This document shows positions 30,257-38,905 of a DNA stretch of 53,017 nt, piece by piece. Source of the stretch: RGIG7300 sp045649645 (GTDB taxonomy: Bacteria > Bacillota > Clostridia > Oscillospirales > CAG-272). A program made the position numbers and the translations under genes. The stretch covers positions 1 through 53,017 of the forward strand of contig JAZRQH010000166.1 of assembly GCA_045649645.1 (NCBI GenBank), in the 5' to 3' direction. Within the stretch, counting starts at the first letter, position 1; each line of letters begins with the position of its first letter. The notes below the pieces were generated by a model. The model was not told the origin of the DNA. It did not search any database and worked only from the letters and a program-made list of their open reading frames with translations.

Positions 30257-31801
30257 GTGACAAACAAACCTGCTATTGAGTTAAAAAATATAACCAAGCG
30301 CTTCGGCGCAAAGGTAATAGCAAATAAGAATGTCTGTCTTACTGCAAATCACGGCGAGATCTTATCTATTCTCGGCGAGAACGGAAGCGGTAAGACTACT
30401 CTTATGAATATGATCTCGGGTATCTATTTTCCCGACGAGGGACAGATATTCGTAAACGGTGAAGAGGTAGTGATAACCTCTCCTAAGGATGCATTTTCCT
30501 ATAAGATCGGTATGATACATCAGCATTTTAAGCTTGTTGATGTTTTTACCGCTGCCGAAAATATTGTTCTTGGTATCGATGACGGTAAGTACGATCTTAA
30601 GAATTCCACCAAACAGATCAAGGAGATAAGCGAGCAGTACGGTTTCGAACTTGATCCCGATAAGAAGATATATACCATGTCTGTATCCGAAAAGCAGACT
30701 GTTGAGATAATCAAGGTTCTTTATCGCGGTGCGGATATTCTTATACTTGATGAGCCTACAGCGGTTCTTACTCCCCAGGAAACAGAAAAGCTCTTTGCGA
30801 TACTCCGCCGTATGCGTGATGACGGTAAATGCATCATCATCATTACCCACAAGCTCCACGAGGTTATGTCTCTGTCCGACAGAGTATCTGTACTTCGTAA
30901 GGGTGAGTACGTTGGTACTGTTGAGACAAAGAATACTACCGAGTCCGAGCTTACCGAGATGATGGTTGGTAAAAAGATATCTCTTAATATTGAGAGAAGT
31001 GACGTAAAGGATTCGGAGGACAGGCTGGTTGTCAAGGATCTTAACTGCTTTAACCGTGAGGGTGCTCAGGTGCTTCACAATATTTCCTTTACTGCAAAAT
31101 CCGGTGAGATACTTGGTATTGCAGGTATTGCAGGTAGCGGTCAGCGTGAGCTCCTCGAATCTATTGCAGGACTTCAGCACCTTGCAGGCGGTGAGATACT
31201 TTATTACAACCCCAATACAGGAAGTATAGATAATCTTCGCGACAAGAGCCCTGTTCAGATAAGAGAATTGGGTGTCCGTCTGTCATTCGTTCCCGAGGAC
31301 AGACTCGGCATGGGTCTTGTAGGAAATATGGACATTGTTGATAATATGATGCTCCGTAGCTACCGTAAGGGTAAGAGTATATTTGTTAAGCGTAAGGGTC
31401 CTAAGGACCTTGCAGCAAAGATAATCAACGACCTTGAGGTCGTAACACCCGGTGCCAACACACCTGTTCGACGTCTGTCGGGCGGTAACGTACAGAAGGT
31501 ACTTGTAGGAAGAGAGATAGCTGCATCTCCTACAGTACTTATGGTGGCATATCCCGTACGAGGTCTTGATATCAACTCCTCCTATATGATATATAATCTT
31601 CTCAATGAACAGAAGGAAAAGGGAGTTGCTATAATATTCGTAGGTGAGGACCTTGACGTACTTATCGAGCTTTGTGACCGCATAATGGTAATAGGCTCGG
31701 GCAGAATCACAGGTACTGTTGATGCGAGAACTGTTACTAAAGACGAAATAGGTCTTCTTATGACCAAGACATCAGATGAGAAGGGAGAAAACAATGGCTG
31801 A
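30257..31801 (+). CDS. Double ATP-binding protein of the nucleoside-type ABC importer
   Basis: 514 residues with two fused ATPase domains, as in BMP/ribose-type importers. Domain 1 (residues 8-240): Walker A GENGSGKTT, signature MSVSEKQ (usually LSVGEKQ), Walker B ILILDEPTAVLTP. Domain 2 (about 262-510): a degenerate GIAGSGQRE at the Walker A site, signature RLSGGNVQK and a degenerate Walker B VLMVAYPVRGLDI, the normal asymmetry of this family. The start is GTG with GGAGG 6 nt upstream. The permease gene begins 8 nt before its stop. It powers import of the compound bound by the BMP lipoprotein. Confidence 0.94.
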   Translation: MTNKPAIELKNITKRFGAKVIANKNVCLTANHGEILSILGENGSGKTTLMNMISGIYFPDEGQIFVNGEEVVITSPKDAFSYKIGMIHQHFKLVDVFTAAENIVLGIDDGKYDLKNSTKQIKEISEQYGFELDPDKKIYTMSVSEKQTVEIIKVLYRGADILILDEPTAVLTPQETEKLFAILRRMRDDGKCIIIITHKLHEVMSLSDRVSVLRKGEYVGTVETKNTTESELTEMMVGKKISLNIERSDVKDSEDRLVVKDLNCFNREGAQVLHNISFTAKSGEILGIAGIAGSGQRELLESIAGLQHLAGGEILYYNPNTGSIDNLRDKSPVQIRELGVRLSFVPEDRLGMGLVGNMDIVDNMMLRSYRKGKSIFVKRKGPKDLAAKIINDLEVVTPGANTPVRRLSGGNVQKVLVGREIAASPTVLMVAYPVRGLDINSSYMIYNLLNEQKEKGVAIIFVGEDLDVLIELCDRIMVIGSGRITGTVDARTVTKDEIGLLMTKTSDEKGENNG

Positions 31802-32909
31802 TAAATCAATTGTTAAGCATCACCGCGAGCCGCTGTTTCATGTAGCTAAGCGTGATGATATGATATGGTGGAAGGCTTGGCTTATCCGTATCGCTGCTAT
31901 TTTTCTTTCCATCTTTGCAATGAGCCTTGTTTCTATGGCTCTTACTGAAAAAACATTGTTTGAGACCCTTGAGATAATGTATCGAGGTGTTCTCGGTAGA
32001 ATAGAAGAAGGCTCTACGGTTATGCTGTGGAAATATCTCCAGCAGATCGCAATATTGCTGTGTCTGTCTCTTGCATTAACACCTGCCTTTAAGATGAAGT
32101 TTTGGAACTGCGGTGCAGAAGGACAGGCTCTTATGGGCGGTCTTGGTGCATTGATTGTTATGATCGAACTTGGTCCTAAGCTTCCTCACGGAGTGCTGAT
32201 GGTCGTTATAGTTGTTGTAAGTGTACTTGTCGGTGCTATATGGGGACTTCTACCTGCTTTGTTCAAGGCGTTCTTCAACACCAACGAGACTCTGTTCACT
32301 CTTATGATGAACTATATAGCTACACAGATAATAGCTTATTACGTATATATCAAGGGTGGCGGATCGAACGTAATTCAGCCTGTTGAATTCGGCAATTTCC
32401 CCAAGATCGGCGATAACAAGTATCTTGTCAATATAATCATTGTCGCTGTTCTTACTGTGCTCATGTATATATATCTTAAGTACAGCAAGCAGGGTTACGA
32501 AATATCCGTTGTCGGCGAAAGCCAGAATACCGCAAGATATATCGGTATCAATGTTAAAAAGGTCATTATCCGCACTATGTGTATTTCCGGCGCACTTTGC
32601 GGCGTAGCGGGTCTTCTACTTGTTTCGGGTACCGACCATACAATCCGTACAGATACGGTAGGCGGACAGGGCTTCACAGCTATTATGATGTCTTGGCTTG
32701 GTCAGTTCAATCCCTTTATTATGGTTGTTATGACTGCGCTTATCATCTTTCTCAAGCTTGGCGCAGGTAAGGTTGCCGATACCTGCAGACTTAACGCATC
32801 CTTCTCGGATATCTTCATTGGTGTTGTTATCCTCTGCGTTGTAGGCTGCGAGTTCTTTATCCGTTATACTATTAAATTCCGTCATCATAAGAAGGAGGGC
32901 AATGCATGA
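31794..32909 (+). CDS. Nucleoside-type ABC permease, subunit 1
   Basis: Membrane subunit of the BMP importer (YufP-like), 371 residues, 8-10 hydrophobic helices. Seen: FKMKFWNCGAEGQALMGGLGA, FNTNETLFTLMMNYIATQI and SGTDHTIRTDTVGGQGFTAI. I take ATG 31794, with AAGGGAG 6 nt upstream, rather than the in-frame ATG 31776 still inside the ATPase gene. The ORF overlaps the ATPase gene by 8 nt and the next permease by 4 nt (ATGA), so all three are translationally coupled. Confidence 0.92.
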   Translation: MADKSIVKHHREPLFHVAKRDDMIWWKAWLIRIAAIFLSIFAMSLVSMALTEKTLFETLEIMYRGVLGRIEEGSTVMLWKYLQQIAILLCLSLALTPAFKMKFWNCGAEGQALMGGLGALIVMIELGPKLPHGVLMVVIVVVSVLVGAIWGLLPALFKAFFNTNETLFTLMMNYIATQIIAYYVYIKGGGSNVIQPVEFGNFPKIGDNKYLVNIIIVAVLTVLMYIYLKYSKQGYEISVVGESQNTARYIGINVKKVIIRTMCISGALCGVAGLLLVSGTDHTIRTDTVGGQGFTAIMMSWLGQFNPFIMVVMTALIIFLKLGAGKVADTCRLNASFSDIFIGVVILCVVGCEFFIRYTIKFRHHKKEGNA

Positions 32910-33895
32910 TAGTTCAGTTTATATACCGTGCTATATTACTTGGCGTGCCTCTCTTGTACGGTTCAACAGGTGAGATCATTACCGAAAAATCGGGTCACCT
33001 TAACCTCGGTATTCCCGGTATTATGTATATGGGTGCCATCAGCGGCGTTATCGGTTCATTTCTTTACGAAATGTCCTGCGGCAATGATATCACAAAGATG
33101 AATGCATTTCTTGCAATTATCATTCCTTTGATTTGCGCTATCGCAGGCTCGATGCTTATGGGTCTGATATACAGCTTCCTTACTGTAACTCTTAAGGCAA
33201 ACCAAAACGTTACAGGTCTTGCTATCACCACGTTTGGTATCGGTATGGGTAACTTCTTTGGCGGTTCTCTTATCAAGCTTACCGAAAGTGATATGCCCTC
33301 TATCGCACTTACCAAAACAAGCGGATTCTTCTCCGCAAAGCTGCCCTTTGCAGCAAAGCTTGGTTGGTTTGGAGAAATATTCCTGTCTCACGATTTCTTA
33401 ACCTACGTTGCAATTATTATTGCGGTTATTACATCTATTGTTCTTAACCGTACCCGTGTGGGTCTTAACCTCCGTTCTGTGGGTGAGAATCCCGCAACTG
33501 CCGATGCGGCGGGTATCAACGTTACAAGATATAAGTATATCGCAACTATGATCGGTAGTGCTGTTGCAGGTCTTGGTGGTCTTCAGTACGTTATGGCATA
33601 TGCGAACGGCGTATGGTCAAACAACGCATTCGGTGACCGTGGCTGGCTTGCTATAGCTCTTGTAATATTTGCACTTTGGAAGCCTTCTCTTGCTATCCTC
33701 GGTGCTTTCCTGTTCGGTGCACTCTGTAATGCTAACAACTATATTCAGGGTCTCGGCACAGAGACACAGGAGCTTTTCAAGATGCTTCCTTACGTGGTAA
33801 CTATTATAGTACTCGTATTTACCAGTATGCGTAAAAAGAGAGAGCATCAGCCTCCCGAAAGTCTTGGTCTAACTTACTTCAGAGAAGAAAGATAA
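32906..33895 (+). CDS. Nucleoside-type ABC permease, subunit 2
   Basis: Second membrane subunit (YufQ-like), 329 residues with about eight hydrophobic helices. Seen: GEIITEKSGHLNLGIPGIMYMGA near residue 23, KANQNVTGLAITTFGIGMGNFFGG near 97, VGLNLRSVGENPATADAAGINVTRYK near 187 and WSNNAFGDRGWLAIALVIFALWKP near 236, all typical of the EAA-type loops of this family. ATGA overlap with subunit 1. A bidirectional terminator starts at the last base of its stop codon. Confidence 0.94.
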   Translation: MIVQFIYRAILLGVPLLYGSTGEIITEKSGHLNLGIPGIMYMGAISGVIGSFLYEMSCGNDITKMNAFLAIIIPLICAIAGSMLMGLIYSFLTVTLKANQNVTGLAITTFGIGMGNFFGGSLIKLTESDMPSIALTKTSGFFSAKLPFAAKLGWFGEIFLSHDFLTYVAIIIAVITSIVLNRTRVGLNLRSVGENPATADAAGINVTRYKYIATMIGSAVAGLGGLQYVMAYANGVWSNNAFGDRGWLAIALVIFALWKPSLAILGAFLFGALCNANNYIQGLGTETQELFKMLPYVVTIIVLVFTSMRKKREHQPPESLGLTYFREER

Positions 33896-33925
33896 AAAAG
33901 AGCGTGTCATTGACACGCTCTTTTT
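33895..33925. terminator. Bidirectional terminator between the BMP operon and the methyltransferase gene
   Basis: AAAAAGAGCGTGTCA (33895-33909) pairs with TGACACGCTCTTTTT (33911-33925). In practice the loop will open a few pairs. Both genes' stop codons touch or abut the arms (33893-33895 and 33927-33929). Confidence 0.92.
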
Positions 33926-33926
33926 G

Positions 33927-34757
33927 TTATATCTTTGATTTGATACTATTTATATATTCGGGATTTGAACCGCAGCAACCGCCGAGATATACGGCTCCGT
34001 GCTCGATTGCGGGTATTACGTTTGCTACAAATGATTCAACGTCAAACTCTGTAACGGTCTTTCCGTCCTTTACTGTCTGAACTCCCGCATTGGGCTTGAA
34101 GATAAGAGGGAGGTCGGTATACTCCTTGAACTGTGCGATAACGGGAAGAGCAAGGTCGGGACCGAGAGAGCAGTTGAGACCGACTGCCGCAACCTTAAGG
34201 TCAGCAAGTCCGTCGATCATATCCTTGACCGAGTTACCCATTATGGTCCTTCCGTTTTTGTCAAAGCTCATTGTACAGAAAACGGGGACGTCATATTCGT
34301 TTGCAACCGATACCGCGATTCTGAGCATCTCGATATCCATAAAGGTCTCACATACCACAAGATCGGGATTTTCGCTCATTCCTGCGCCGATCTGCTCGCG
34401 GTATATGTCATAGCAGGTATCCTCCTCAAGATCGCCATAGGGCTCCAAAAGCTCAGTGAGAGGACCGATGTCAAGGGCAACCTTAACGTGTGTTCCTTCC
34501 GCCGCTTTCTTTGCCAATCTAACACCTGCTTTTACGATCTCTTCAACTGTATATTCGGTCTTGTCAACTGCTTCACGGTTTGCGCTGAAGGTGTTTGTGT
34601 ATATAATATCAGAGCCTGCTGCCATATATTCCTTATGCAGCTCGACCACGATATCTGGATTTTCGATATTAAATCTCCAAACAGGAATTGTCTTTTTTGC
34701 CTTGTCCCAAAGGCAGGTACCGCTGGCACCGTCCAACAGAAATATCTTCTTATCCAT
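33927..34757 (-). CDS. Homocysteine S-methyltransferase family protein
   Basis: 276-residue zinc methyltransferase of the MetH N-terminal/BHMT family. Seen: FLLDGASGTCLWDK at the N-terminus, TNTFSANREAVD, DIGPL, the first zinc Cys in GLNCSLGP near residue 197, and the Cys pair GGCCGSNP near 262. It likely transfers a methyl group to homocysteine or another thiol from an unidentified donor; without the MetH cobalamin and SAM domains it is not a full methionine synthase. The gene begins inside the end of the LtaS-like gene (8-nt overlap), so the two form an operon. Interesting beside the MtaA-like methyltransferase operon 2 kb away. Confidence 0.88.
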   Translation of the reverse strand: MDKKIFLLDGASGTCLWDKAKKTIPVWRFNIENPDIVVELHKEYMAAGSDIIYTNTFSANREAVDKTEYTVEEIVKAGVRLAKKAAEGTHVKVALDIGPLTELLEPYGDLEEDTCYDIYREQIGAGMSENPDLVVCETFMDIEMLRIAVSVANEYDVPVFCTMSFDKNGRTIMGNSVKDMIDGLADLKVAAVGLNCSLGPDLALPVIAQFKEYTDLPLIFKPNAGVQTVKDGKTVTEFDVESFVANVIPAIEHGAVYLGGCCGSNPEYINSIKSKI

Positions 34758-36708
34758 TTTTATCCTCCGTTATATATTGATAGAAATTTGTATTTAATAT
34801 AGATCTTGATAAATTTAAGATCTGTTTAATATAATTTTTTGTGTTTTCCACGTCATTGTCGTCGGGTGCAGCTTCACCCGTTACTATAAGCTTGTTATCA
34901 GGTGCGTTGAATCTGAAATTCTTGCAAATAAAGCTCTGGTTGGCAAGGATCGCTATGTTTTCACCCTCACTCAGCACGTCCCGTCCCATAATGAGTCTCG
35001 AATCGTACTCAAAACCGAAGAGGTTGAGAAGGGTAGGAAGAATATCTATGGTAGAGCAGAGCTCATCTACAACTACAGGCTCATTCATACTGCCGCTCCA
35101 GCATATAAAGCTGTTTTTGTATCTTTCAAAATCGGTATCTATCTTTTTACCGGCAAACAGATTATAGTTATATTCATCAAGACCGTATGGGTAATGGTCA
35201 GTAGTAAGAACAATAACCGTCTTTTCTGCAATACCTGCTTCTTCAAGCCGCTTCATAAGATAACTCAACGCCTTTTCAAGCTCCATATTGCTTGATATGT
35301 ACGCTTTTACTGCGGTAGGATAATCTAAATTCTTGACAAGGCTTCTGTTACGAACACACATTATATTTGCCCAGTTGTACTGATAATGTCCGCTGAAGGT
35401 CATATAATATGTATGGAACTGTTTGCCGCCGTCAATATAATCGTCAACGCTCTCCACCATCATATCGTAGTCTGATGACGGCCAGGTTGGAGCGATATCA
35501 AGTCCGTTGTCAGGTGTCTTGAAGATATCGTATCCCATATTGGGATGTGTTATATTTCTTGAATAATACGTACCCAAAAAATTATGATAAGCATAAGTTT
35601 CTGCGCCTATGCTTTTAAAGGCATTACCCAATGCGAAGGGAAGAGCGTTTCCGGAGGATGCTATAAAGCTGTTATCCTTTTTTGATCTTGACAGATCGGG
35701 AAACAGACCCAGACAGTAGCTGTATTCTCCGTTTGTAGTTACCGAATCGTAGGAAGCATAGAAATTATTGAATATAAACCCTTCGTTTGCAAGCTTGTAC
35801 AGTGTCGGCGTTCTATCCTTATTGATAAGATAAGGAGAAAAGGATTCTGCACATATCATGATCAGGTTATGATCCTTGAAGATACCGCTATATTCGTTTT
35901 TCTTGGTTGGCTCAAGCTTTGCGAGTTCCGACGCAAGGGATGCACCCTCGGGTGAAGAACAGCTTTCTATAATGCTGTTGAAATCGATATCCATAACGTT
36001 ATATTCGTTATTTGAATAATCTTTAACGTCAACGTACAGAGTATCTGTATCAATAGCTTTCTTCAGATAATATTTCTTGAATATATTTTGCTGTAGCTCA
36101 AGACGGGTAGTTGTCAGAACACCAAGATTCTGAACCGAACTGTCGGTAGAGGTTTCAATAGAATGATACGCATCGTACACGGTATATGCACCCGTACCGC
36201 CTACCCCAAGCAGCATTACACATGCTGTATGTGCGATTATAACAATCGCAATGTTTATACAGGACAGTCTCATATTAAGCTTCTCAAAGCTTATAAAACC
36301 ACCTATCGTGATAAGTATGGTAAACAAGAGTATCGCGACGATGGCGATTATACTCCATACAGAATCTGTAATTCCTTGCTTTACCTGATCTCCGAAGTTA
36401 TCAAGTGCATCGTTGCCCATCTTCATTAAGGATACCGACATAAAAGAGCCGAATATCGTGTAATATACACTCTGTACACAGAAATATATACCTATAATAA
36501 TCGTTAATGAACAGTACAGTATTTTATTAATGAGAGGTTTGAAAAGGGAAGAAAGGGCATACAGTATCACAGATACGGGGATCATGAAGAAAGCGGTATA
36601 TATAAATCTTATATCTACAGCACCTACGGTAAACAGCTTAAGTATCAGCTCCAGATATATGAGCAGAAAATAACTGTATATAAGGGTATATGCCTTTTTT
36701 ACGCTCAT
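34750..36708 (-). CDS. LtaS-like phosphoglycerol transferase (sulfatase fold)
   Basis: Membrane enzyme that transfers glycerol phosphate units onto a lipid or glycan, as in lipoteichoic acid synthesis. 652 residues: five N-terminal hydrophobic helices (about residues 8-30, 33-52, 60-82, 112-135, 143-165), then an extracellular alkaline phosphatase-fold domain from about residue 275. Seen: NLIMICAESFSP (metal-binding Glu), SYDSVTTNGEYSYC (a catalytic Thr expected here), and VIVLTTDHYPYG (Asp-His). Length and layout fit LtaS/OpgB-like proteins. AAGGAGT precedes the ATG. The substrate chain is not known. Confidence 0.9.
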   Translation of the reverse strand: MSVKKAYTLIYSYFLLIYLELILKLFTVGAVDIRFIYTAFFMIPVSVILYALSSLFKPLINKILYCSLTIIIGIYFCVQSVYYTIFGSFMSVSLMKMGNDALDNFGDQVKQGITDSVWSIIAIVAILLFTILITIGGFISFEKLNMRLSCINIAIVIIAHTACVMLLGVGGTGAYTVYDAYHSIETSTDSSVQNLGVLTTTRLELQQNIFKKYYLKKAIDTDTLYVDVKDYSNNEYNVMDIDFNSIIESCSSPEGASLASELAKLEPTKKNEYSGIFKDHNLIMICAESFSPYLINKDRTPTLYKLANEGFIFNNFYASYDSVTTNGEYSYCLGLFPDLSRSKKDNSFIASSGNALPFALGNAFKSIGAETYAYHNFLGTYYSRNITHPNMGYDIFKTPDNGLDIAPTWPSSDYDMMVESVDDYIDGGKQFHTYYMTFSGHYQYNWANIMCVRNRSLVKNLDYPTAVKAYISSNMELEKALSYLMKRLEEAGIAEKTVIVLTTDHYPYGLDEYNYNLFAGKKIDTDFERYKNSFICWSGSMNEPVVVDELCSTIDILPTLLNLFGFEYDSRLIMGRDVLSEGENIAILANQSFICKNFRFNAPDNKLIVTGEAAPDDNDVENTKNYIKQILNLSRSILNTNFYQYITEDKNG

Positions 36709-36736
36709 ATATTACTCCTTTTTGCCGTTTTAATAT

Positions 36737-36765
36737 ATTATATCATATAAACGGAAACAATACAA
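36737..36765 (-). promoter_or_regulatory. Sigma-A promoter of the LtaS-like operon
   Basis: Minus strand: -35 TTGTAT (36765-36760), 17-nt spacer, -10 TATAAT (36742-36737). Confidence 0.65.
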
Positions 36766-36882
36766 GTTTTTGTCGCAAGCTTGGAATATATATAATCATA
36801 TTTCAGATATCAAAACGTGTCAATTAACAAATTTGTAGAATTTTATTCGGATTTTTTGTTGAAATTTTTAATATTAAATCGC
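36766..36882. other. AT-rich spacer between divergent promoters
   Basis: Part of the only gene-free stretch above 300 nt (36709-37035). This 117-nt piece between the two promoters is very AT-rich and shows no ORF, strong repeat or palindrome to my eye. Confidence 0.5.
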
Positions 36883-36911
36883 TTTACAAAAGTGTATGTT
36901 TAAGGTATAAT
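36883..36911 (+). promoter_or_regulatory. Sigma-A promoter of the MtaA-like/CobW/NUDIX operon
   Basis: -35 TTTACA (36883-36888), 17-nt spacer, -10 TATAAT (36906-36911). Start expected near 36918, giving a leader of about 118 nt. Confidence 0.75.
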
Positions 36912-36917
36912 AATTAT

Positions 36918-37015
36918 CGGTTACATAACAGCAGCACGACAGATATAATTTTTACGGTAAATATCAATCTTATGGTATCGAAGAGTAATTATTTTACCTG
37001 TTGTGCTATTTTTTT
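36918..37015 (+). promoter_or_regulatory. Candidate attenuator leader RNA (unassigned class)
   Basis: A closing stem AGCACGACAG (36933-36942) with CTGTTGTGCT (36998-37007, one G-T wobble) is followed by A and seven T (37009-37015), like a terminator. Inside, GGTAAA (36956-36961) can pair with TTTACC (36993-36998) stacked on the closing stem, and TCTT/AAGA forms a small third hairpin. The ribosome site follows at 37023-37028. It does not show the B12 box or the SAM-I, THF or ZTP cores that I can recognise. Confidence 0.45.
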
Positions 37016-37035
37016 CCTTGTTTAGGAGGCTATTT

Positions 37036-38073
37036 ATGACACATATGGAGCGTGTGCTGACCGCGATGTCGCACAAGGAACCCGATTATATCCCCGTATA
37101 TCCTATTCTCAGCGGTGTTACCCGTAATCTTGTTGGTGCTACCTATGAGGAATGGTCCAACAACGCTGACGTATGCGCCAATGCGCTTATCAAGGCGGCT
37201 GACGAGTATGATCTTGACTGTATCTGTACACTTATTGACCTTTCCGTTGAGTGTGATGCCTGGGGACAAAAGCTTGTTTTCCCTGAAAATGAAGCCGCTC
37301 ATCCCGATTATAAGAATCTTATCATCGAGGATATCGAGGATTATGCGAAGATCAAAAAGGTAGATTACAGAAACTCCAAGCGTATGATGATGCATATCGA
37401 CGTATGCAAGAAGCTTGTTGCAGAGAAAAAGGGCGAGCTTCCCATTATTGCCTTTGTATTCGGTCCTCTCGGTACACTTTCCATGATGCGCAGCCAGCAG
37501 GAGATGTATATGGATCTCTACGACGATCCCGATGCACTCAAGGATGCTGTGAGCGAGGTTACAGAGACTCTTTATGAGTACTGTGAGGCTATTGCCGATA
37601 CAGGTGTTGATGCTATTATGTTCGATACACTTTTTGCTTCCGGTTCTATTATGTCAGCTGATATGTGGTGCGAGTTCGAGGGTGAATATATCAAGAAGAT
37701 CTGTGATATGCTCCATGCCCGCGGTGTAAACGTTATGATACACAACTGCGGCAAGGACATCTATTTCGACGAGCAGATCGAATATATGGGTCCCTGTGCA
37801 ATTTCCTTCCTCTATCCTCCCAAGGGCTGTAAGAGCTTCAAGGAGTGCAAGGAAAAGTACGGAGATAAGCTTACACTTATTGGTGCGGTTACCCCTGCGT
37901 CAGCCGCTATAGGTACTGACGAGGAGTGGATAGCAGAGTGCAAGTCCAACATTGACGATATGAAGGCTAACGGCGGATTTATCCTTGCAACAGGATGTGA
38001 ATATCCCGCAAACGCAAGCTTTGACCGAGCAAAGATCATGGTTGATCTTGCTAAGACTTATGGCAAATATTGA
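37036..38073 (+). CDS. Zinc methyltransferase of the MtaA/MtbA (UroD-fold) family
   Basis: 345-residue TIM-barrel protein of the uroporphyrinogen decarboxylase superfamily, subgroup of corrinoid-dependent methyltransferases. The zinc-ligand pattern His-X-Cys...Cys is present as His236-Asn-Cys238 (IHNCGKD) and Cys321 (ATGCEYP), as in MtaA/MtbA, so it is a methyltransferase and not a decarboxylase. N-terminal MERVLTAMSHKEPDYIPVYP, FVFGPLGTLSMM and DTLFASGSIMS are typical. It would move methyl groups from a corrinoid protein to a thiol such as coenzyme M or homocysteine, but no corrinoid protein is encoded nearby. TAGGAGG lies 7 nt before ATG 37036. It overlaps the CobW-like gene by 14 nt. Confidence 0.88.
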   Translation: MTHMERVLTAMSHKEPDYIPVYPILSGVTRNLVGATYEEWSNNADVCANALIKAADEYDLDCICTLIDLSVECDAWGQKLVFPENEAAHPDYKNLIIEDIEDYAKIKKVDYRNSKRMMMHIDVCKKLVAEKKGELPIIAFVFGPLGTLSMMRSQQEMYMDLYDDPDALKDAVSEVTETLYEYCEAIADTGVDAIMFDTLFASGSIMSADMWCEFEGEYIKKICDMLHARGVNVMIHNCGKDIYFDEQIEYMGPCAISFLYPPKGCKSFKECKEKYGDKLTLIGAVTPASAAIGTDEEWIAECKSNIDDMKANGGFILATGCEYPANASFDRAKIMVDLAKTYGKY

Positions 38074-38905
38074 TCTCATTACCGGCTTCCTTGGAGCCGG
38101 TAAGACTACTTTTATAAGAAAATACGCTCGATATCTTGATTCGATAGGTGAGACCTACGTTGTTATAGAGAATGAATACGGCAGCAAGGGTATCGATTCT
38201 ATGATATTGCAAGCCGACGGTATAACAACCGATGAGCTGTTCGGCGGATGTATCTGCTGTACCTTGAAGGTCGGATTTCACGATATGCTAATGTCCTTTG
38301 CCGATAAGGTGGACCGCATAATAGTCGAGCCCTCGGGTGTGTATGATATATCACAGTTTTATACCGTTACGTCAAGCGATGAGCTTAAGACAAAATGCAG
38401 TATTGGTAACGTTGTTTGTGTAGTTGATCCTACCAAACTTAATTCTCTTGACGAGCTTTCCCGTGAAATGTTACGCCGACAGTGTGTATCTGCAGGAGCC
38501 GTCGTTTTCTCAATGGATGACGATGACAGATACCTGCCTATACTCAATGATATTATCGGCAAGTGTGTAAATGCTGTAAGATATAATGATCTTGATAAAA
38601 TATATAAATGCGGATATAACGATACCGAACTTGCGGCTGAGCTTACCCATTCTGCCCGATATCTGTCTACTGTAGTAAAGCCGTTACCTTGCAAGGATAT
38701 AGAAAAGAGACTTGAAAAGCTCTTTGATACCCCGGATATAGGTAAGATATTACGTATCAAGGGCATATGGAACGGATATCTTATTAACGCAATAGAAGGA
38801 CATATTGAAATATACAAATGCGACGGCGAGGAAGGTCTCAATGTAATTGGACTCGCAATAAGTCGCAAAAAGATCACAGAGGTACTTAACTATGGACTTA
38901 ACTGA
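38060..38905 (+). CDS. CobW/COG0523-type metallochaperone GTPase
   Basis: 281 residues of the G3E family. Walker A GFLGAGKTT near residue 8, the metal-binding CxCC motif in FGGCICCTLKVGF near residue 64, DRIIVEPSGVYD (switch/Walker B region), and a CobW C-terminal domain of about 80 residues. Such GTPases insert zinc, cobalt or other metals into client enzymes. The likely client is the zinc methyltransferase encoded just before, which it overlaps by 14 nt; this is inference. The ATG has only a weak ribosome site, so translation probably depends on coupling. It overlaps the NUDIX gene by another 14 nt. Confidence 0.88.
   Translation: MANIDLITGFLGAGKTTFIRKYARYLDSIGETYVVIENEYGSKGIDSMILQADGITTDELFGGCICCTLKVGFHDMLMSFADKVDRIIVEPSGVYDISQFYTVTSSDELKTKCSIGNVVCVVDPTKLNSLDELSREMLRRQCVSAGAVVFSMDDDDRYLPILNDIIGKCVNAVRYNDLDKIYKCGYNDTELAAELTHSARYLSTVVKPLPCKDIEKRLEKLFDTPDIGKILRIKGIWNGYLINAIEGHIEIYKCDGEEGLNVIGLAISRKKITEVLNYGLN

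Noticed and set aside
28929..30263. Minus-strand 444-codon frame opposite the BMP gene
   Set aside because: Antisense to a clear lipoprotein gene, with Cys/Ser-rich composition typical of a shadow frame.
36912..37015. Cobalamin riboswitch before the methyltransferase operon
   Set aside because: No B12 box or the expected 200-nt architecture is visible; the leader is only about 118 nt.
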